The position numbers were made by a program, and so were the translations under genes. Source: SIG440 sp045648175 (GTDB taxonomy: Bacteria; Bacillota; Clostridia; Monoglobales; Monoglobaceae). From it: a stretch of DNA of 62,125 nucleotides. The stretch lies in contig JAZRNN010000085.1 in the NCBI GenBank assembly GCA_045648175.1, positions 1 to 62,125 of the forward strand. The letters are read 5' to 3'. Shown here in pieces: positions 51,148-59,117 of the stretch (positions within the stretch are counted from its first letter, which is position 1; the number at the start of each line of letters is the position of its first letter). Below the pieces are notes generated by a model. It saw only the letters and a list, made by a program, of their open reading frames with translations. It had not been told where the DNA came from and searched no databases.

Positions 51148-51735
51148 TTAACCGAAATATCTCTTTAAGAGTCCCTCTAATCCTTTGCCGTGGCTTGCTT
51201 CGTCGCGAGCCATTTCGTGAACGGTATCATGGATAGCGTCAAGGCCGTTTTTCTTTGCACATGACGCAAGGTCAAACTTACCCTGAGTTGCGCCATACTC
51301 ACAGTCAACTCTCCATCTGAGGTTGTCTTTGGTTGTAGCCTTCATATTTGGCTCTAAATCTTCGCCCAACAGTTCTGCAAACTTTGCAGCATGTTCTGCT
51401 TCTTCAAAAGCAGCCTTTTCCCAGTAAAGACCAACTTCAGGATAGCCTTCGCGGTGAGCAATTCTTGCCATGCACAGATACATACCAACTTCAGCACATT
51501 CGCCGTTGAAGTTTGCCATAAGCTGTTCAAAGATATACTTTTTATCTTCTTCGCTGATGTCAGGATTGTTCTTTACAGTTTTACCGTAAACACCGTACTC
51601 ATGCTCGGCAGCAAGTGCTGCGCCTTCCTGCATTTCCTTAAACTTATCGGCAGGAACCTTACAAACAGGGCACTGCGCAGGTGCCGCATCGCCTTCGTGA
51701 ACATAACCACATACTGAACATACAAATTTTTTCAT
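51148..51735 (-). CDS. Reverse rubrerythrin (NADH peroxidase type)
   Basis: The 195-residue protein has an N-terminal rubredoxin-like domain (CSVCGYVHEGDAAPAQCPVC) and a C-terminal diiron four-helix domain (GECAEVGMYLCMARIAHREG, KAAFEEAEHAAKF, ARDEASHGK), the order opposite to classic rubrerythrin. In clostridia this class reduces hydrogen peroxide and is strongly induced by oxygen under PerR control. It follows perR by 26 bases. Confidence 0.92.
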   Translation of the reverse strand: MKKFVCSVCGYVHEGDAAPAQCPVCKVPADKFKEMQEGAALAAEHEYGVYGKTVKNNPDISEEDKKYIFEQLMANFNGECAEVGMYLCMARIAHREGYPEVGLYWEKAAFEEAEHAAKFAELLGEDLEPNMKATTKDNLRWRVDCEYGATQGKFDLASCAKKNGLDAIHDTVHEMARDEASHGKGLEGLLKRYFG

Positions 51736-51761
51736 AATAAATTTCCCCCTAAAAATAAGAT

Positions 51762-52154
51762 TTAATTTTTAACATTTTTACATTGCGAGCACTTTCCCAC
51801 AAACATTGTGTAGTGCTCATAAATTTCGCCGTTAAACCTTTCAGCTGCCCATTTGTTAATATCTATCGGCGCCGCCTCCTCGATATCATCTATTCTGCCA
51901 CATATACTGCAACAAACGTGATAGTGTGGCATTGGATTGCCGTCAAAATGCTCAACAGATGTGCCGATGTTTAACTTCTGGATTGTGCCCATCTTCGAAA
52001 GCATCGAAAGATTTCTGTATACCGTACCAAGACTTATATTTGGTATCAGCTTTCTTACCTCGGCATAGACCCAGTCAGCAGTCGGATGACTTTTTGTACC
52101 CTGAACTATCTCAAGGATTGCCTCACGCTGTCTGCTCCTTTTCGTTGTTAGCAT
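51762..52154 (-). CDS. perR: Fur-family peroxide-responsive repressor
   Basis: The 130-residue protein has a winged helix (about 1-75) and a metal-binding C-terminal domain with HYHVCCSICGRIDD and GKCSQC, the two CxxC motifs of the structural zinc. The regulatory-site His and Asp residues (MPHYHV, VEHFDG) fit PerR rather than Fur, though this cannot be proven by eye. It heads the operon with reverse rubrerythrin and the BFD-like protein, and a near-PerR box overlaps its own promoter. Confidence 0.85.
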   Translation of the reverse strand: MLTTKRSRQREAILEIVQGTKSHPTADWVYAEVRKLIPNISLGTVYRNLSMLSKMGTIQKLNIGTSVEHFDGNPMPHYHVCCSICGRIDDIEEAAPIDINKWAAERFNGEIYEHYTMFVGKCSQCKNVKN

Positions 52155-52184
52155 AACAGCACCTCATTTCAATATTGATAACTG

Positions 52185-52220
52185 TTACTATTATTATAAC
52201 AAAAAAATAATGTTTGTCAA
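52185..52220 (-). promoter_or_regulatory. perR promoter with PerR-like box
   Basis: TTGACA (52220-52215), 16 bases, TATAAT (52198-52193). TTATAATAATAGTAA (52199-52185) matches the PerR box at 13 of 15 positions and covers the -10. Confidence 0.7.
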
Positions 52221-52267
52221 TAGGTTTTTTAAAATTTATTCAATTTTTTGAAAAATATTCCATTACA

Positions 52268-52303
52268 CACAAAAACACCCGAATCTTTTTGAAATTCGGG
52301 TGT
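52268..52303 (-). terminator. Terminator of the zinc-ribbon protein gene
   Basis: ACACCCGAAT pairs with ATTCGGGTGT and TTTTTG follows on the minus strand. Confidence 0.85.
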
Positions 52304-52316
52304 ATGTTAAAACTTA

Positions 52317-52715
52317 TTATTCGCAATCGCAGTCACAATCGCAGTCACATTCAAAATCAAACTCGATTGTTTCGCCGCAGGTGGGGCAAACAACTTCGCC
52401 TTCCATCAGTTCTTCTTCTGCAACAATCAGTTCTTCGCCGCAATTCTGACAAATAACTTCAAATTCTTCATCCTCGTCATAGTCATCATATTCATCAAAA
52501 ATCTCATCACAGATGGTGTCAATATCTTCTTCAATATTATCAATCACATCCGCAATAAAGCCTTGCTCGTCATCAAGAGCTTCGATTTCGTCAGCAACAT
52601 CGCCCAAAAAATCAATAATTGCCGCAAGCAGTTTCGCTTCATCCTTTTCCTTATCAAGTTTCATTCCGTCAGCAAGACCTTTAAGGTATGCTGCACGATT
52701 TGTTAATTCTGACAT
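52317..52715 (-). CDS. CD1247-like protein with C-terminal zinc ribbon
   Basis: The 132-residue acidic protein has an N-terminal helical domain (about 1-75, AAYLKGLADGMKLD) seen in Clostridia CD1247-type proteins and a zinc ribbon (CQNCGEEL ... CPTCGETIEF). It ends in a striking ECDCDCDCDCE tail, coded by a short repeat, that offers extra Cys/Asp ligands. Function is unknown. It follows efp with its own AAGGAGGCG site. Confidence 0.82.
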   Translation of the reverse strand: MSELTNRAAYLKGLADGMKLDKEKDEAKLLAAIIDFLGDVADEIEALDDEQGFIADVIDNIEEDIDTICDEIFDEYDDYDEDEEFEVICQNCGEELIVAEEELMEGEVVCPTCGETIEFDFECDCDCDCDCE

Positions 52716-52741
52716 TTAAGTCGCCTCCTTATAAATTATAA

Positions 52742-52772
52742 AACAAGCCCGAACCGCAAAAGTCCGGGCTGT
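52742..52772 (-). terminator. Terminator of efp
   Basis: AGCCCGGAC pairs with GTTCGGGCT (with small imperfections) and TTGTTTT follows on the minus strand. Confidence 0.75.
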
Positions 52773-52782
52773 GCACAACAAA

Positions 52783-53337
52783 TTAAACTCTTGAAAGATA
52801 TTCAGAAGTTCTTGTGTCGATTTTAATCATATCGCCTTCGTTGATGAATGCAGGAACAGTAACAACCGCACCTGTCTCAACTGTTGCAGGCTTTGTAACG
52901 TTTGTTGCAGTATTGCCCTTAACACCGGGTTCTGTAGCAGTAACCATAAGTTCAACAAATGTGGGGGGTTCAACAGCAAATACGTTGCCCTTGTATGAAA
53001 GAATCATAACCTTCATATTTTCTTTAACGAACTTAAGAGCATCACCAAGTTCAGCTTCGCTGAGAGGAATCTGTTCGTACTCTTCGTCCATAAAATAGTA
53101 AAGGCCGCCATCCTCGTAGAGGTATTCCATTTCCTTTCTTTCAATATGAGCTTTTTCAACCTTTTCGGTGGGGTTAAAGCTTCGTTCAACAACACCGCCT
53201 GTAACGATGTTCTTCATTTTTGTTCTTACGAACGCAGCGCCCTTGCCGGGTTTTACGTGCTGAAACTCAACAACCTGGTATACATTGCCTTCAAATTCAA
53301 AGGTAATGCCGTTTCTGAAATCACCAGCAGATATCAT
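52783..53337 (-). CDS. efp: Translation elongation factor P
   Basis: EF-P binds the ribosome between P and E sites and relieves stalling at polyproline. The 184-residue protein has three beta-barrel domains and the loop VKPGKGAAFVRTKMKN with the tip Lys32 that is modified in many bacteria. It follows the M24 peptidase gene, a conserved neighbour in Firmicutes, and has its own promoter. Confidence 0.96.
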   Translation of the reverse strand: MISAGDFRNGITFEFEGNVYQVVEFQHVKPGKGAAFVRTKMKNIVTGGVVERSFNPTEKVEKAHIERKEMEYLYEDGGLYYFMDEEYEQIPLSEAELGDALKFVKENMKVMILSYKGNVFAVEPPTFVELMVTATEPGVKGNTATNVTKPATVETGAVVTVPAFINEGDMIKIDTRTSEYLSRV

Positions 53338-53373
53338 TTGTATTTCCTCCTAAAAACTATTATTCTACATTAT

Positions 53374-53402
53374 ATTGTATACTATTATTCAAAAAAAATC
53401 AA
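53374..53402 (-). promoter_or_regulatory. efp promoter
   Basis: TTGATT (53402-53397), 17 bases, TACAAT (53379-53374). Confidence 0.7.
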
Positions 53403-53432
53403 GATAAATTTTGCAATATCGTGAAATATTTA

Positions 53433-54482
53433 TCACAATTCTATTAATTCTTTTGTAACGCGTGTAAGATTTTCGCAACCGTCACACTTTACCACAACCA
53501 AATCCTCAATTCTTACACCACCGAATAAAGGAACATAAATCCCCGGCTCGCAACTTACCACCATATTCTCTTCAAGAGTAATCTGAGATTTAGGCGAAAG
53601 ATTCGGAAGTTCATGAACAAGCAAGCCAACACCGTGACCCAATGAATGCCTGAAATACTGCCCATAACCGCAATTTTCAATATATTCTCTTGCCGCTTTG
53701 TCTGCATCACAGCCCTTAATCCCTGCACGGATTGTATCAAGACCAATCTGCTGAGCAATCTTGACTGTATTATATATCTTTTTCTGTTCATCACTAGCCT
53801 TGCCCACAACTACTGTCCGAGTCATATCCGAGCAATATCCGTCAAGCACGCATCCAAAATCCATTGTCACAAAATCACCATACTCCACCGATTTTGAGGT
53901 GGGTACTCCGTGAGGAAGGCTTGTTCTTGCACCAGAACTCGCAATGGTGTCAAAGGATAATCCCTCTGCCCCCTGTTTACGCATAAAATACTCAATTTCA
54001 AGGGCAATATCCTTTTCCAAAGCTCCGGGACGAATAAAACCAAGAATATGTTCAAAAGCTTTGCAACCTATTTCTTCTGCCTTGCGTATTTTATCAAGCT
54101 CGTCAGCGGTTTTTACCATCCTTAATCTATTAATCTCTGAGGCTCCGAAAACAAACTCACAGTTGCCACAGCTTTCGGTCAGCCGTCTATAGCCTGCGGC
54201 ACTCAAAAAATCGTCCTCAAACACCACAGCTTTTAAAGAGAGTTCTTCAAAAAATTCGCAAGCCGACTTTAAGTAATCGTTTGTTTCCTTAACCTCACAG
54301 CCTGCCGACTCATTCTGAGCCTGCTCGGTATAACGCGAATCGGTAAATATCATCACATCTGTTTTTGTAACCACCACAGCACCTTCGCCGCCTGAAAACC
54401 CACTGAAATAACGCATATTATGTGATGAGGTCAGCAAAACAGCATCGTATTTATCAAAAATTTCTTTAAGTATATCTTGCAT
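53433..54482 (-). CDS. M24 family Xaa-Pro aminopeptidase
   Basis: The 349-residue enzyme removes N-terminal residues that precede proline. The creatinase-like N-terminal domain is followed by the pita-bread domain with metal ligands in TMDFGCVLDGYCSDMTRT (two Asp), HSLGHGVGLLVHELP (His), and Glu in VVSCEPGIY and GGVRIED. GGGAGG precedes the ATG at 54482; codons upstream to 54539 lie in the preceding gene. It overlaps the endonuclease IV-like gene by 17 bases. Confidence 0.92.
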   Translation of the reverse strand: MQDILKEIFDKYDAVLLTSSHNMRYFSGFSGGEGAVVVTKTDVMIFTDSRYTEQAQNESAGCEVKETNDYLKSACEFFEELSLKAVVFEDDFLSAAGYRRLTESCGNCEFVFGASEINRLRMVKTADELDKIRKAEEIGCKAFEHILGFIRPGALEKDIALEIEYFMRKQGAEGLSFDTIASSGARTSLPHGVPTSKSVEYGDFVTMDFGCVLDGYCSDMTRTVVVGKASDEQKKIYNTVKIAQQIGLDTIRAGIKGCDADKAAREYIENCGYGQYFRHSLGHGVGLLVHELPNLSPKSQITLEENMVVSCEPGIYVPLFGGVRIEDLVVVKCDGCENLTRVTKELIEL

Positions 54483-55332
54483 TTTGTGCCTCCCTATATA
54501 TTCTTTGCAATTCTGCCGCATCACGGGTTTGTGTTCCACGGGATTCGCATATTATTATAGGAGATAAATCCATTTTGGCAACAATTTGTGCAATAGGGTC
54601 AAACTCAGGCTCATATTCTGTCTCGGCAAAACAATGATGCTTCTTTTCGCCGCTATTGGTATACTCTATTCTGCTGTAGTGTGCATGAAAATGCTTTAGG
54701 CGGTATTCACCAAGATACTTGTGGATTGTATCAAAAATATTTTGATAATCCTCCATAGTTTTAAGCCCACCCAGAGTCTGTGAATTCACGTGCCCGAAAT
54801 CGATTGTGGGGATAAGACGCTCGTCAAGACTGCAAAGCTCGCAAACTTCCTGAACAGTGCCAAGCTGTTTTACCTTACCCATAGTTTCAGGGCAGATTGC
54901 AATATCGCCAAGGCCTGCCTCATCAGCCGCCTTTACCGCGCGCGAAAGTGTGTCTTTGGCAAGTTCAAGAGCCTCTTTTCGTGTAATGTCACCGCAAGAG
55001 CCTGAATGTACCACAATGCGTTTTGCATCCATACATTTTGCCGCCTCAAGAGTTTTTAAGATATAATTTATACTGTTGTCACGCTTTTCGGGGTCAGTGG
55101 ATGACAGGCTTATATAATAAGGTGCGTGAACAGACAAAGCAATTCCGCACTCTGCCGCATTTTTGCCCAGAATGGTTGCCGCCTCGTCAGAGATTTTAAC
55201 TCCCTTGCCGCATTGATATTCATATGCGCCAAGGCCGTTTTCCTTTACCCAAAAAGGTGCCTCTAAAGATGACTTATGATTTGCGTCATAAAAGTCCTCA
55301 CAGTTTCCTGCAGGTCCGAATATTGCACTCAT
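54466..55332 (-). CDS. Endonuclease IV-like TIM-barrel protein
   Basis: The 288-residue protein has the xylose-isomerase-like/AP-endonuclease-2 fold with metal-ligand segments IALSVHAPYYIS, IVVHSGSCGD, ICPETMGK, PTIDFGHVNS and HFHAHYS. It should cleave at abasic sites if it is a true endonuclease IV. Its start overlaps yqeG by four bases. Confidence 0.83.
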   Translation of the reverse strand: MSAIFGPAGNCEDFYDANHKSSLEAPFWVKENGLGAYEYQCGKGVKISDEAATILGKNAAECGIALSVHAPYYISLSSTDPEKRDNSINYILKTLEAAKCMDAKRIVVHSGSCGDITRKEALELAKDTLSRAVKAADEAGLGDIAICPETMGKVKQLGTVQEVCELCSLDERLIPTIDFGHVNSQTLGGLKTMEDYQNIFDTIHKYLGEYRLKHFHAHYSRIEYTNSGEKKHHCFAETEYEPEFDPIAQIVAKMDLSPIIICESRGTQTRDAAELQRIYREAQNARYT

Positions 55333-55826
55333 ATCTGTCTCCCCATATTTTTCAGTATTCTTCTTTCAAATCTTCTTTTAAACTTAACAAAGCCGTCTTC
55401 AACCTCTGAAATAGGCTTTACAAGAATTGTATACATTTTAAGCCAGTTGCCACCCCATACATCGGTAAAAAGCTGGTCACCCACCAATGCGGTTTCTTTG
55501 GGCAGAACTCCCATATTTCGGCAAGCTCTTTTAAGATAAACGCCCAAAGGTTTCATCGCTCTTGCTTTATAGGGGATACCTACGCTTTCGGCAAATCTTT
55601 TAACACGCTCAAGCTTATTGTTTGATGCAAAAAACACACCAAAGCCCATATCTTGCAATTGCTTTAACCAATCGACAGTTTTTTCATCCGGAATAGGGTC
55701 GGCATAGCGTGCCAATGTATTGTCTATGTCAAATATAAACGCTTTAATTCCACTATTTTTGAGGGTTTTTAAATCAATATCAAAAACTGTATCAACAAAA
55801 ATTGTGGGATGTAATATTCCTGCCAT
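55329..55826 (-). CDS. YqeG-family HAD phosphatase
   Basis: The 165-residue protein has HAD motif I (FIFDIDNTLARY), motif II (FASNN) and motif III (LVGDQLFTDVWGGNWL), the HAD-IIIA type. YqeG proteins are predicted phosphatases; homologues act on phosphatidylglycerol-phosphate, but that role is not settled here. CGGAG precedes the ATG at 55826. Confidence 0.88.
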   Translation of the reverse strand: MAGILHPTIFVDTVFDIDLKTLKNSGIKAFIFDIDNTLARYADPIPDEKTVDWLKQLQDMGFGVFFASNNKLERVKRFAESVGIPYKARAMKPLGVYLKRACRNMGVLPKETALVGDQLFTDVWGGNWLKMYTILVKPISEVEDGFVKFKRRFERRILKNMGRQI

Positions 55827-55839
55827 ATTCAATCTCCGA

Positions 55840-56283
55840 TTAACTTAGTTTTTCTTTAACAATAGCATTAATCATTTTGCCATCAGCTCTGCCCTTTGTC
55901 TTTGGAATAACAACGCCCATAATCTTACCCATATCCTTCATTGAAGTTGCACCAGTTTCTGCAATTGCGCCTGCAACAATCACCTCAAGCTCTTCTTTGG
56001 TAAACTGCTTCGGCAGATATGCAAGAAGAATTTCAATTTCACGATTGATGTCGGCAATTAAGTCGTCGCGGCCGCTTTTTTCATATTCAGGCAAAACGTC
56101 ACGACGTTTTTTAAGTTCCTTGGCAATAATTTCAAGAACGCCCTCTCCGTCAAGTTCGGTAAGGTTGTCTTTTTCAAACTGCAGAATTGCAGAACGAATC
56201 ATTGTGACAGTGTTCTTTTTGATTGTGTCCTTATCCTTCATCGCAGCTTTCAAATCCTGCATAAGTTGTTCTTTTATATCCAT
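55840..56283 (-). CDS. yqeY: GatB/YqeY domain protein
   Basis: The 147-residue all-helical protein is the free-standing YqeY domain, homologous to the C-terminus of GatB (KDTIKKNTVTMIRSAI, LAYLPKQFTKEELE, KGRADGKMINAIVKEKL). It may bind tRNA; its role is not established. It follows rpsU as in Bacillus. Confidence 0.92.
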   Translation of the reverse strand: MDIKEQLMQDLKAAMKDKDTIKKNTVTMIRSAILQFEKDNLTELDGEGVLEIIAKELKKRRDVLPEYEKSGRDDLIADINREIEILLAYLPKQFTKEELEVIVAGAIAETGATSMKDMGKIMGVVIPKTKGRADGKMINAIVKEKLS

Positions 56284-56305
56284 AACTTTTCCTCCTTAGA
56301 ATGTA

Positions 56306-56337
56306 TAAAGTCGCCGTCATACTGTGACGGCGACTTA
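56306..56337 (-). terminator. Hairpin between rpsU and yqeY
   Basis: AAGTCGCCGTCA and TGACGGCGACTT form a perfect 12-base-pair stem with only a weak T-run. It probably acts as a partial terminator that keeps rpsU expression above that of the downstream genes. Confidence 0.65.
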
Positions 56338-56354
56338 AAGTATACTGTAAAAAA

Positions 56355-56531
56355 TTATCTGAATTTGCGCTTTCTTGCAGCTTCTGACTTTTTCTTACGT
56401 TTTACGCTGGGTTTTTCATAATGTTCTCTTTTTCTAACTTCTGACAAAACACCTGCTTTTGCACAAGAACGTTTGAAACGGCGAAGTGCACTATCTAAAG
56501 ATTCGTTATCCTTAACTCTGATTTCTGCCAT
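56355..56531 (-). CDS. rpsU: 30S ribosomal protein S21
   Basis: The 58-residue basic protein is S21 (SLDSALRRFKRSCAKAGVL, VRKREHYEKPSVKRKKK). It binds near the 3' end of 16S rRNA. I chose the ATG at 56531 since GGAGGGAGGG precedes it; the longer frame to 56585 is leader RNA. Confidence 0.96.
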   Translation of the reverse strand: MAEIRVKDNESLDSALRRFKRSCAKAGVLSEVRKREHYEKPSVKRKKKSEAARKRKFR

Positions 56532-56614
56532 TATCGGTTTCCCTCCCTCCAAAATGTTTTGGAAATGTGGATTGTCTTGTGTCAAATAAGTTTTTAAAAA
56601 ATTCTACCTTAACA

Positions 56615-56643
56615 ATTATACCGACTTTTTTCTTTTATGTCAA
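56615..56643 (-). promoter_or_regulatory. Consensus promoter of rpsU
   Basis: TTGACA (56643-56638), 17 bases, TATAAT (56620-56615): a perfect SigA promoter, as expected for a ribosomal protein. Confidence 0.9.
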
Positions 56644-56718
56644 GCATAATTTTAATTATTTTTTTACACTTAAGTCATCAAAATCTGCAACCCCTTGCGC
56701 CTTGGGGATTTCAGCAAT

Positions 56719-57390
56719 TTAAGAAATTTTATGTTTCATCTGGCTTAAAAGTTCTATTGCATCGCCTAATCCTCCAACGCTGTCTATAAGGCCACATTCC
56801 ACCGCCTCTTCGCCAAACAAAACTGTTCCCACATCGTTGGCTATGTTTTCGGTTTCAAGCATAATGCTGAGGAAATTTTCTGCCGAGATTTTTGAATTTC
56901 TTTCCACAAAATCACAAATCTGCTCCTGCACCTTTGCTAAGTAATCAAAGGTCTGATGCACCCCGATAATCACACCGCTTGTGCGTATGGGATGTATTGT
57001 CATTGTTGCCGAAGGCACAATAAACGAGTGTTTTGCCGATACAGCAAGCGGCACACCGATGCTGTGACCGCCGCCAAGAACAATTGATACCGTTGGCTTT
57101 TTCATACTTGCAATCATCTCGGCTATGGCAAGCCCCGCTTCAACATCTCCGCCAACGGTGTTAAGCATTATCAAAAGCCCGTCAATGTCTTCGTCCTGCT
57201 CAATTTCAACAAGCTTTGGTATAACGTGCTCGTACTTGGTGGTTTTTGTGTCAGGCGGCAGATTGCTGTGCCCCTCTATCTGCCCTACTATACTAAGGCA
57301 ATAAATATTCATCTTTTTGCCTTTAGCAAGAACTCCGCCCATATCCTTTATAAGCGAATTTTCTTCGTGATTTTTATTTTCTTCTGACAT
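56719..57390 (-). CDS. ClpP-like protease of the TepA family
   Basis: The 223-residue protein has the ClpP/crotonase fold: LLIMLNTVGGDVEAGLAIAEMI, VLGGGHSIGVPLAVSAKH with the nucleophile region, and MTIHPIRTSG with the candidate catalytic His. In Bacillus TepA supports protein translocation. AAAGGAGAA precedes the ATG at 57390. It is divergent to metA. Confidence 0.82.
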   Translation of the reverse strand: MSEENKNHEENSLIKDMGGVLAKGKKMNIYCLSIVGQIEGHSNLPPDTKTTKYEHVIPKLVEIEQDEDIDGLLIMLNTVGGDVEAGLAIAEMIASMKKPTVSIVLGGGHSIGVPLAVSAKHSFIVPSATMTIHPIRTSGVIIGVHQTFDYLAKVQEQICDFVERNSKISAENFLSIMLETENIANDVGTVLFGEEAVECGLIDSVGGLGDAIELLSQMKHKIS

Positions 57391-57415
57391 TTTGTAATTC
57401 TCCTTTAAAATAATG

Positions 57416-57444
57416 TTGATAATTACGTGAATTTGTGATATACT
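57416..57444 (+). promoter_or_regulatory. metA promoter
   Basis: TTGATA (57416-57421), 17 bases, TATACT (57439-57444). The short leader carries no SAM riboswitch or T-box. Confidence 0.7.
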
Positions 57445-57485
57445 TGTTTGGATTAGACTTATTTTAACCACAGGAGAGTGATATT

Positions 57486-58409
57486 ATGCCAATTAAAGTT
57501 TCAGACTCATTGCCGGCAATTGAAATCTTGAACCGCGAGAATATATTTGTTATAACCGAAACAAGAGCATTGACGCAGGACATCCGCCCTCTTGAAATTG
57601 CGGTACTTAATCTTATGCCCACAAAAATCGAAACAGAAACTCAGCTTCTGCGTGTTCTGGGCAACACTCCCTTGCAAATAAATGTGCAGTTTATCAACAC
57701 CAAAACACACGAATCAAAAAACACATCTAAAAGCCATATCGAAACATTTTATAAAACCTTTGACGATATAAAAGACAGCAAGTTTGACGGACTGATTATC
57801 ACCGGGGCACCTGTTGAAAAGATGGATTTTGAAGAGGTTGACTACTGGGAAGAGCTTTGCCAGATTATGGAATGGTCAAAAACCAATGTTACCTCCACCT
57901 TCCACATCTGTTGGGGGGCTCAGGCGGCACTTTACTACCACTATGGAGTACCCAAGTATGAAGTCCCTGAAAAGGTATTTGGCGTATTCACCCACAAAGT
58001 TGTCCCCGAAAAAAAGCATAAAATGCTCCTGCGTGGCTATGACGATGTTTTTTATGTGCCTCAGTCAAGGCATACCGAGGTGCGTGAAGAAGACATCAAT
58101 AAGGTTCCTTCATTGGAAATTCTCGCCAAGTCAGATGAATCGGGAGTTTATATAATTACCGATAAAAATGAACGTCGCTTTTTTATCACGGGCCATTCGG
58201 AATATGATTCTCACACGTTGAAAAACGAATATGACCGCGACGTTGCCAAGGGTCTTGACATTAAAGTTCCCATCAACTATTTTCCCGATGACGACCCCTC
58301 AAAAGAACCAATGGTTAGTTGGCGTGCCCACGCAAACCTGCTTTATTCAAACTGGCTTAACTATTATGTTTACCAGACAACCCCATATGATATTAAAACT
58401 ATAAAATAA
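57486..58409 (+). CDS. metA: Homoserine O-acetyltransferase (MetA family)
   Basis: MetA activates homoserine for methionine synthesis. The 307-residue protein has the catalytic Cys142 (FHICWGAQAAL), the His in FITGHSEYD and Glu in SRHTEV. Residue 111, in TGAPVE, is Glu. In this family Glu111 goes with acetyl-CoA and Gly111 with succinyl-CoA, so acetylation is predicted despite the succinyltransferase fold. GGAGAG precedes the ATG. Confidence 0.94.
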   Translation: MPIKVSDSLPAIEILNRENIFVITETRALTQDIRPLEIAVLNLMPTKIETETQLLRVLGNTPLQINVQFINTKTHESKNTSKSHIETFYKTFDDIKDSKFDGLIITGAPVEKMDFEEVDYWEELCQIMEWSKTNVTSTFHICWGAQAALYYHYGVPKYEVPEKVFGVFTHKVVPEKKHKMLLRGYDDVFYVPQSRHTEVREEDINKVPSLEILAKSDESGVYIITDKNERRFFITGHSEYDSHTLKNEYDRDVAKGLDIKVPINYFPDDDPSKEPMVSWRAHANLLYSNWLNYYVYQTTPYDIKTIK

Positions 58410-58424
58410 TAAGAGGAATCTTAT

Positions 58425-59063
58425 ATGACACAACAAAAAACTATTACAATAAACTGTCCCGCCTGTTTTGAGGACAGCAACTTCAGGATATACTCATCCA
58501 TTGATGTATCTGATAATCCCAATCTTAAAGAGGATATTTTCAGCCGCGAGATATTTAAATTCACCTGTCCCTTATGCGGGGAGGAAATCTTAGTTGCATA
58601 TGACTGCACCTATACCGACCCTGACAATAAATTCATCATTGCACTTGTGTCGGGTATGGAGCAAGAGAATTTATCTGCACTCAGGGTTAAAGATTATACT
58701 TTGAGAATTGTCTCCACAATAAACGAATTTGTTGAAAAAATTGCCCTTTGTGAAGACCAGATTGATGACAAGGTTGTAGAGCTTTATAAGATAATGCTTG
58801 AAGACCAGTTTGAGGACGAACGTCCCGGCGCAAAGATTCTGGGAATTTTCTATGGCGGAAGAGATTTTGAAAACAACAACCTGATGTTTTTTATAATTAC
58901 CGAAAATGCCGAAAACTGCCGTGCAATGCTCTCGATGCAAACTTATGACGCAATAGCCGAACAATTCAAGACATCAGCCGAAAAATTTGCAGATACATCC
59001 AAGGTTAACCGCGACTGGGCTTTAGATGTTTTGCAAAGCGGTTTTGAAAATAATAAAGAATAA
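58425..59063 (+). CDS. CpXC-domain protein
   Basis: The 212-residue protein has two Cys pairs (INCPACFEDSNF and FTCPLCGEEIL), the CpXC domain thought to bind zinc, and a C-terminal part without a known fold. Function is unknown. It follows metA by 15 bases and probably shares its transcript. A hairpin terminator ends it. Confidence 0.8.
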   Translation: MTQQKTITINCPACFEDSNFRIYSSIDVSDNPNLKEDIFSREIFKFTCPLCGEEILVAYDCTYTDPDNKFIIALVSGMEQENLSALRVKDYTLRIVSTINEFVEKIALCEDQIDDKVVELYKIMLEDQFEDERPGAKILGIFYGGRDFENNNLMFFIITENAENCRAMLSMQTYDAIAEQFKTSAEKFADTSKVNRDWALDVLQSGFENNKE

Positions 59064-59075
59064 AAATGGACATAT

Positions 59076-59114
59076 TTTCCAAACCCCTTCCATAAGATAT
59101 ATGGGAGGGGTTTT
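59076..59114 (+). terminator. Terminator that also contains the next Shine-Dalgarno
   Basis: AAACCCCTTCCAT pairs with ATGGGAGGGGTTTT (two small irregularities). The 3' arm GGGAGGGG is also the only ribosome-binding site for the M23 gene, so the hairpin would sequester it. Confidence 0.7.
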
Positions 59115-59117
59115 CCT

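Noticed and set aside
57391..57485. SAM riboswitch or T-box upstream of metA
   Set aside because: The leader after the predicted start is only about 35 bases and contains no S-box or T-box core.
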